Assembly (NCBI GenBank): GCA_027596945.1
Contig: JADGJH010000293.1
Coordinates: forward strand, 6,978 to 22,005
Source of the DNA: Physocladia obscura
Lineage: Eukaryota > Chytridiomycota > Chytridiomycetes > Chytridiales > Chytriomycetaceae
Direction: 5' to 3'
DNA length: 15,028 bases
The notes under the pieces were generated by a model. It did no database searches. It was not told the origin of the DNA and worked only from the letters and a program-made list of their open reading frames with translations. Shown here piece after piece: positions 10,201 to 15,028 of the stretch. Position numbers and translations under genes: made by a program. Numbering within the stretch: position 1 is the stretch's first letter; each line of letters begins with the position of its first letter.

Positions 10201-10779
10201 GACACTTTTACCAGCCGCGCCAGTGTCGCTACAGAGAAGTCGACGTCATTGTCAGGACCAGCCAAATCGACTGTACTACCTCATCATCAAAAGTCGTTGG
10301 CACCTTCTTCACGTCAGAGTCCAAAGTCGCTTATGTCAATGACCTCGACGTTCAAAGTCGACTCAGATTCGTTTTACAATAGTGACAGCAGCAAACGAGC
10401 AAAAATCGGTGAGAATATGAGTGGCAGTAGCAACACTGGTAGTTTTGAGGATACCGTGTCGGGGTCGAGCAGCATTGGCGGTGGCCATGGTATTTATAAC
10501 AATAGCAGAAGTGGTGGTGGTAGTGGTGCTCATAGCCTTGTTGGAAGCCCTAGCTTGAACAGACCAGTTATACATATTATAAGTAACGGTGGTGGCAATA
10601 GCAGCAACAACAGTAATAGCCGTAGAGGTATGGCTGCGTTCGAAGATGGAGGAGCGCCTGTGAGTCCGTTAAGTTCTGTGGATGAGTACTATGCTGGGGA
10701 AATGGCGTTGGTTGTTGATAAACAATCAAAAATGGATACAAGCCCTGGGTCAGGAAAAAGAACCAGAACGGCAGAATGA
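4457..10779 (+). CDS. UBP12: Very large ubiquitin-specific protease (UBP12/USP4-15-like), about 1971 aa
   Basis: Cysteine deubiquitinase of peptidase family C19. Exons: 4457-4719, 4797-5791, 5930-8949, 9015-9218, 9283-9912, 9976-10779; together 5916 nt without a stop. Catalytic parts in order: Cys box GLTNLGNTCYMNSALQCLL (Cys485), QQDSQEF (655-661), first zinc CxxC in IECTECAES (710/713), second in WYCPKCKEH (1474/1477), IMVFHFKRF (from 1495), His box MGGGHYTAAVK (His1674), WYEMDDARI (Asp1691/1692), SNAAYLLFYKRR. The N-terminal 466 residues may hold a diverged DUSP domain (HIVGIDYLTLP) and a UBL, as in UBP12/USP15, but this is weak. The insert between the CxxC pairs is about 760 residues with Asn, Asp and Glu runs, plus a possible second UBL near 1042-1113. 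The tail after 1740 is Ser/Gly-rich. Exon 1, the exon 3 donor (GTTGAG) and the N-terminal domain calls are the least certain parts. The UBP12 symbol reflects the likely subfamily only. Confidence 0.92.
7249..7281 (+). repeat. (AAC)n microsatellite coding poly-Asn in the USP
   Basis: A pure run of about eleven AAC codons in the USP reading frame gives poly-Asn inside the long insert between the two zinc-binding CxxC pairs. The third base never varies, so it is a real trinucleotide microsatellite that could change length, not just a conserved Asn run. Confidence 0.9.
7297..7314 (+). repeat. (AAT)6 microsatellite coding poly-Asn in the USP
   Basis: Six AAT codons in a row follow the AAC run after a short SNNYC spacer. 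Both runs give Asn but with different pure codons, so they look like two independent trinucleotide expansions. Confidence 0.88.
8041..8078 (+). repeat. GAG/GAA run coding a poly-Glu tract in the USP
   Basis: Mixed GAG, GAA and GAT codons encode an acidic run (DEEEDEEEEEEEE) in the USP insert. The mixed codons make this less slippage-prone than the Asn runs. Confidence 0.85.
8737..8763 (+). repeat. Second GAA/GAG poly-Glu tract in the USP
   Basis: Nine Glu codons in a row, GAA first and then mixed with GAG, follow DYDS. The insert also carries Asp runs (around 6895-6920 and 8407-8430), so its acidity recurs along the whole region. Confidence 0.85.
9913..9975 (+). other. Stop-free 63-nt intron 5 of the USP gene
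   Basis: It runs GTTTGT...GCGCAG, is very T-rich, and splits the USP between DEKDVM and SNAAYLLFYKRR, where the family is continuous. Its length is a multiple of three and it has no in-frame stop, so an unspliced transcript would still encode full-length protein with 21 extra, very hydrophobic residues. I call it an intron because the inserted residues have no counterpart in USP domains. Confidence 0.8.
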
Positions 10780-10956
10780 TACCCCTGCTACCCCTTTTTT
10801 TTTGTTATCGGAGTCAAATTTTAGGGAACTGAAATCAGTTCCAGTCATTATGAGTCACACTTACTAGCTTGAAATCGTTGAAAAACAACTGTCAATCTTT
10901 TTTGCCAACATTTTTTGTCAAAAATTTTAGCAATATTCTGACGCTTTGTGAAGAAA
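10780..10956 (+). other. Intergenic gap between USP stop and aquaglyceroporin start
   Basis: A 177-bp stretch holding the USP 3' UTR (with a run of T just after the stop) and the promoter and leader of the channel gene. I see no AATAAA, no further ORF and no RNA gene. The channel ATG has A at -3 (GAAAATG). Confidence 0.5.
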
Positions 10957-12637
10957 ATGCCGTATACTGGGGTATATTCACTCGGAACTAGATGTTTGAC
11001 TGAGGTTCGTTTTTGTTCTTCCAAACAGTAAGTTTTTATTCAACTTCAATTTCTTTTTTTAGTTCTTGGGAACTTTTGTAGCCATTGCATTAGGTATCTA
11101 CCGGTTCCAAGTTGATTTCTCGATTACTAATACACAATACAGGTGAATCTATTCTGGCGAACGAGCTTCTGCCGACAACAAAAGGTCATGCTATGGGATA
11201 CAGCGGTGTTGCGTTTGGCTTTGGAATGGCATTTACTTTTGCTATCCAGATGTTCGGATACGCATCCGCTCATTTGAACCCAGCAATGTGTCTTGCGCTT
11301 TGGATCCGGTATGCAACTCTGTTTTAATTCTTTTATTTTGTCAATATTTATTGTTTGGTGTAATGCAGGGACAGTCTTTCGTTTACAGACTTTCTAGCCC
11401 TTTCATTATCCGAATTCGCTGGTGCTCTATGCGGAGCTGTATTTGTATACGCACTATATTTGCCGCATTTTCGCACGATTCCTGAAGCGCAAGGATCGAC
11501 TGAAGACGTTCTGCTCCGCTCACGTGACCAGATTGATCCTCAAGCGCTTCGATTCGCTTCGTATTCCACGAAACCGAACTACAAATCTGCTTTAAAGACG
11601 AAAACTGTTTCGCAGCGAGTTATGGAAGCAAAGTAGGAATATAGAAAGTGATTGTTTGTGTGTGAGAGGGTTTTTGACCAGAAAAAATTGCCAGGTATTA
11701 TCTTTTGAACGAAACTTTCGATTCGAACCCAGAGACTGTTTTGAACCATCTAATTGGAGGAACTTATGCTCTTCACGGCTCCGAAGTTCCATTTCCGGAC
11801 GGTAGCGAGGGTATCAATAGACACAACGATATCGAAAACAAGCCAGTTCAAAAAATCAGAAGACGGCACAGTCTTCAAGTTGCCGATTTGCAAAGATTGT
11901 TGCGCAAGATGGAAAAAGATTTGGGGAAAGGTAACTCTTATTATTATTCAGTTAAGGCTTGCTTGAATATTAAATTTCAAACAGAAACATCTTTTGAACT
12001 TGATACAAGACAGATACCAGATGTTCCAACAGCAAGTACAAATACTGTTCAAAATGGCACAATTGCTGCGCCGACAGACAATTGGCTGGTTTCAACCGGT
12101 TTCCAAATCGAAGATTGCGGGCCAGTCAGTTCACGCGAAGAAGCTCTTGGGCGCGCGGCAATCGCAGCGGATCAAGCTGCCAAGCTTTCGGTTTTTGCGA
12201 CTCGTCCAGCAATTTTTCTTCCGATTCACAATATATTTGTCGAAATGATGGGAACAATGCTTTTGATATTAGGTTCGTTTGCCTATATTAAGTTTTTTTT
12301 TTGATTCATATTTTTTTATTCCACCACAGGTGCAATCATGATTGATAATAGATTGGATATGATTACTGATGCTGCATCAAGACAAGCCGATGGTATTCAA
12401 ATTGGACCTTTTCTCGTTGGAATGTATATCATGTGCTTAATTCTTGCAGTTGGTGGACCGACGGGATTTGCGGCGAATCCGGCAAGAGACTTTGCACCGC
12501 GTATTGCCCATTTTCTTTTGCCGATTCCAGGAAAGGGAACGAGTGAACTTGGGTACGGACTTTTGATAGCCCTAGCTGCATTTGCTGGCGGCGCTATTGC
12601 TGGTGGATTGACACTTGCTCTTGATGAAATTCCTTAG
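10957..12637 (+). CDS. Aquaglyceroporin-type MIP channel with giant loop C
   Basis: Membrane channel for water, glycerol or similar small solutes, 446 aa. Exons: 10957-11004, 11063-11093, 11143-11308, 11369-11632, 11695-11930, 11985-12272, 12330-12637, all joining in frame. Intron 2 has a TACTAATAC branch-point-like site. First pore motif: AHLNPAMCLALW (NPA 72-74). Second: GFAANPARDFAPRI (NPA 394-396). Asp398 after the pore Arg397 is the mark of glycerol facilitators rather than pure water channels. TM order: LTEFLGTFVAIALG, the 40-75 segment, 88-113 (SEFAGALCGAVFVYALYL), HNIFVEMMGTMLLILGAIMI, GPFLVGMYIMCLILAVGG, LLIALAAFAGGAIAGG. Between helix 3 and the FATRP motif (normally FATYP) lie about 200 mostly polar residues. 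The N-terminus before helix 1 is only about 13 residues. The aquaglyceroporin call is firm; the transported solute is not known. Confidence 0.93.
11931..11984 (+). other. 54-nt stop-free putative intron 5 of the channel gene
   Basis: GTAACT...AAACAG, 54 nt, a multiple of three with no in-frame stop. Splicing gives DLGK-ETSFELD; retention would add 18 residues (rich in Tyr, Ser and Asn) to loop C. Its size matches the neighbouring introns of this gene (49-62 nt) and it ends in a good acceptor, so I favour an intron. Because it falls in an unconserved loop, homology cannot decide. Confidence 0.6.
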
Positions 12638-12684
12638 AACAATATAATGAACATTTCGATTGCTGACTTTTCAAAGGACAAGCA

Positions 12685-12690
12685 AATAAA
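12685..12690 (+). promoter_or_regulatory. AATAAA polyadenylation signal of the channel gene
   Basis: AATAAA lies 47 bases after the channel stop codon and is followed by a T-run. It is only 21 bases upstream of the derlin ATG, so cleavage of the channel mRNA would fall in or next to the derlin 5' leader. Confidence 0.6.
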
Positions 12691-12711
12691 TTTTTTTGAA
12701 AGTAGTGAGTG

Positions 12712-14000
12712 ATGGCCGCACCAGCTGGGAACAACAACAACTTGACTCCGAATGGCGCAATGGCCGACGCTCAGGCGTGGTTCCAATCGATTCCACTCGT
12801 GACACGGACAATATTCGCCGGATCGATGGGTCTCTCGATTGCTGCCGGCGCAGGCGTTGTTTCGCCAATGCTTCTGTTTCTGTCGTGGCCAAAGATATAC
12901 AAGGGCTTCGAGGTGAGCGAGTTTTTCTGTTCTGCAAAACTCTCTGTTATGCATCTTCTTGTCTGAGACTTATTTCTTCTTGCTGTTGCCAGCTGTGGAG
13001 GCTGTTAACCAGTTTTTTGTGGTGAGTTTTCATCGTTACCCCGGGCGTATTTTTTTGCATGCATTTGTACGATCATCAAACGAAGTAGACTCTTGTGATA
13101 GCAGAATATTTTGATGTGAACTTCACTGCATCGAATATCGAAAATGCCTTTTTTTTTTTTTTAATTAGTTTATTGAACGTGTCAATTTTCCACTTGCTCA
13201 ACTTCTCAATACCAAATAATTTTTCTACTTTCACATATGCAGGCATCCTCTCAACTACAGTTATCTTACGCTGCTATATTTCATGTACAACTATTCGTGG
13301 CAGCTCGAAACAAGTGCTCAGTTCAACGGGCGCAAAGCTGATTATCTGTTTTTTGTTCTCATCTCAATGGCCGTGATTTTGCCTGTCGCTATATACATGG
13401 GTCAATTTATTTTGCTCGAATCTCTCGTAGTCTCGATGTTGTATGTGTGGTCCATGAATAATAAGGAGCAGGAGGTTTCATTCTTTTTCGGACTTCGCTT
13501 CAAAGCAATGTTTTTGCCTTGGGTTTACTGTATATTTGTGCGTAGTTTTTTTTTTCCCTTCTTCTCATAATTACATACGCGTATGAATATAATAATTTAC
13601 ACCCCGGACACAGGACTTTCTCACTGGCGCGCCGTTTCCGCCAATCCCAAAGCTGATTGGGATTTTCGCCGGACACGTATATTACTTCCTCGACACGGTG
13701 TACCCCGAAAATAACAACGGCGCGCGACTGATCAACACGCCAAATTTCCTTTTTGCGCTCGTGGGCGAAGATCCTACTGTTCGTGGGATGGGAGGGGTCG
13801 GGGGTATGAGTGCGGCTCCTGCAGGTGGAAGAGGTCAGCGGCTTGGCACAGCTGCTCCTGCTGCTGCTGGTAATCGCTGGCAGTTTTCCGGACCTAGTGG
13901 TGCTGCCACTTCAGGGACTTCTGGTTCGGGTGCAAGTGGTGTGCGGCAGCGGACTGGGTATAACTGGGGTGGATCCGGACAGCGCTTAGGAACTGAATAA
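12712..14000 (+). CDS. DER1: Derlin (Der1-like rhomboid pseudoprotease) with C-terminal SHP box
   Basis: ER membrane protein of ER-associated degradation; derlins help move misfolded proteins to the cytosol and recruit Cdc48/p97. Exons: 12712-12912, 12993-13021, 13243-13537, 13614-14000, giving 303 aa. Family landmarks: AWFQSIPLVTRTIF, LLFLSWPKIYKGFELWRLLT (the WR motif, formed by joining exons 1 and 2), NGRKADYLFFVLISM, SFFFGLRFKAMFLPWVY, then GIFAGHVYYFLDTVYP and LINTPNFL. About six hydrophobic segments are expected from the family. No rhomboid Ser-His catalytic pair is apparent, as usual for derlins. The Gly/Ala/Ser-rich cytosolic tail ends in NWGGSGQRLGTE, an SHP box that binds Cdc48/p97, and holds a second similar core at 246-253. 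The ATG at 12712 fits the usual short N-terminus; Met17 is a possible alternative. Confidence 0.95.
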
Positions 14001-14001
14001 A
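13996..14001 (+). promoter_or_regulatory. AATAAA overlapping the derlin stop codon
   Basis: The bases GAATAAA at the end of the derlin gene supply both the TAA stop (13998-14000) and a perfect AATAAA hexamer. If it is used, the 3' UTR would be only about 10-30 bases. T-rich sequence follows at 14003-14035. Confidence 0.5.
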
Positions 14002-14168
14002 CTTTTATTTCCGCTTTACCGTATAACTTTTTTTGGAATTCAAAATAGATTTATTCTAAAAAAAAAAAAAAACACAAAAACCTTAAAAAAAAAAAAAAAA
14101 AACCACGACAAAACGTAAGGATAAAAGATGAAAAAAAAAAATAAATGGTAAAGAAACTACAAAAACTA
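14001..14168. other. Convergent 3' gap with poly-A tracts
   Basis: A 168-bp gap between the derlin (plus) and the Gln-rich gene (minus), so both 3' ends point into it. It contains several pure plus-strand A-runs (about 14059-14072, 14086-14102 and 14130-14139). These are probably genomic homopolymers; on the minus strand they are T-runs. There is no further ORF. Confidence 0.6.
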
Positions 14169-14941
14169 CTACGAAAACGAAAAGTTCAATAACCCATCAC
14201 TGCCAAATAAACCTCCAAATCCATCATCATCCATCATCCCCTGACTTGGCAGTACTTCGGACGGTAATCCACTACCGCCGCCTCCATCACTACCAGTCCC
14301 TGAAAGTGTATTATTACCAACCGCTCCTACTGTTAGTGCTGCTCCTGCTGCTTCTAATAACGGCAAAGAAGTTGATGCTAGCATCATAGCCCCACTGTCA
14401 CCACCTACACTGCCAATACTTTCATTAGTATGAAAAATTCCTCTTATTCCTCCTACCATTGCCGCTTCTGATGTTACAGCTGCAGCTACAGATCCTACCC
14501 CTCCTCCTTGTCCTCCTACAGCCATCGTTTCTGCAGGTTGCAAAAGCGTAGCTTGCAATTGCTGTTGCTGCTTTAACTGCCATTCCATCATATTCTGCTG
14601 CTGTGTGTCATGAGGACTAGCAGCAGCTGATGCAGCAGCTGTAGAAAATGAGTTTGGAACAGACGGTTTCCTTTGCTGCCGTAAATGTCCCAGTGCACTG
14701 CTATTTCCAACTACAGTATTCGCGCCAATTTGAACACCATTAATACTACCATTCACATTCGTGCTTTGCTGAAGCATTTCAATTTGCTGCTGCTGTTGCT
14801 GCTGGGGAGACGACCCAATTTGCTGAAAAGATTGCTGTTGCTGATGAGAAGAATGGGTTTGTTGCTGCAGTTGTTGCAGTAGCGGCTGTTGCGGTTGAGG
14901 TTGTTGCGATTGCTGCTGCTGCTGCTGTTGTTGTTGTTGTT

Positions 14942-14972
<31 letters not shown>

Positions 14973-15028
14973 ATTCTGAATAAGTTGATGCATAAGCAGC
15001 TGAATAAGAAGCAGATGAAGCAGCAGAT
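14169..15028 (-). CDS. Glutamine-rich protein, C-terminal part (5' end beyond right edge)
   Basis: An open minus-strand frame runs from the right edge to a stop at 14169; an internal Met lies at 14993. It starts with Q/H runs, continues with a Gln/Ala/Ser/Gly-rich middle (SNSF- and LGHLRQQRKPSVP-like segments), and ends in an acidic-aromatic tail (MMDDDGFGGLFGSDGLLNFSFS, given here only to its pattern: DDD, then paired Gly/Phe/Leu). Mixed CAA and CAG codons encode the Gln runs. No domain is recognised. Poly-Gln plus an acidic hydrophobic tail would suit a transcription regulator, but that is inference only. Support for coding is the long frame, non-repetitive segments between the Gln runs and the sensible C-terminus. 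Nothing confirms the frame close to the right edge. Confidence 0.6.
14793..14988 (-). repeat. CAA/CAG repeat region coding poly-Gln and Gln/His
   Basis: On the plus strand this is a dense run of TTG and CTG triplets with some TGA/GAT interruptions. On the minus strand it reads as Gln runs broken by His, Ser and Pro. The longest parts are about 14911-14985. The interruptions and codon mix suggest an old, diverged triplet expansion. Confidence 0.85.

Noticed and set aside
4457..14000. USP-channel-derlin as a functional ERAD gene cluster
   Set aside because: Only family roles connect the USP and derlin; each gene has its own start and the channel between them has no known ERAD role. Synteny would be needed.
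14059..14139. Poly-A runs as traces of a retrotransposed copy
   Set aside because: No target-site duplication or element body is visible, and similar homopolymers occur in introns across the window.
14685..14882. Leu-rich plus-strand ORF over the triplet repeat
   Set aside because: CTG/TTG codons read as Leu simply because the repeat encodes Gln on the other strand.
1..15028. tRNA, rRNA, CRISPR, insertion sequences or prokaryotic operon signals
   Set aside because: Nothing matching these was seen on either strand; gene structure is clearly intron-bearing and eukaryotic.

Overview
The window is a gene-dense stretch of eukaryotic, most likely fungal, nuclear DNA. It holds five recognisable protein-coding genes plus one glutamine-rich gene cut by the right edge. 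Every recognisable gene is split by short GT..AG introns (about 49-221 nt). I could reconstruct 23 of these from reading frame and family conservation. Short introns, UTR-sized intergenic gaps, CA-rich leaders, AATAAA signals and Asn/Asp/Glu/Gln homopolymers fit a fungus. An early-diverging (zoosporic or zygomycete-like) fungus is my guess from the relaxed introns and the membrane-anchored GH26-like enzyme, but no single feature proves it. No prokaryotic signals, tRNA, rRNA, CRISPR or transposon were seen.

Layout: (1) 1-2658, minus: GCN20/ABCF3-type ABC-F ATPase, N-terminal 704 residues, cut by the left edge in the second Walker B. (2) 2876-4378, minus: GH26-type (mannanase-like) glycoside hydrolase with an N-terminal membrane anchor, 466 aa, three exons. 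(3) 4379-4456: a 78-bp gap between two divergent start codons. (4) 4457-10779, plus: a very large ubiquitin-specific protease (about 1971 aa, six exons), probably of the UBP12/USP4-15 type. (5) 10957-12637, plus: aquaglyceroporin-type MIP channel (446 aa, seven exons) with a huge insertion in loop C. (6) 12712-14000, plus: derlin (303 aa, four exons) with a C-terminal SHP box for Cdc48/p97. (7) 14169-15028, minus: C-terminal part of a polyglutamine protein of unknown function.

How they relate: these are mostly housekeeping genes and do not form an operon-like system. The USP and the derlin both belong to the ubiquitin/ERAD world and lie on the same strand on either side of the channel gene, but nothing in the sequence shows that they work together. 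I did not find a clearly new multi-gene system. The most unusual items are the roughly 200-residue loop C of the aquaglyceroporin, a duplicated SHP-like core in the derlin tail, the roughly 760-residue low-complexity insert splitting the zinc ribbon of the USP, stop-free introns of 3n length in the USP and channel genes, and a set of 5' splice sites with T at position +3.
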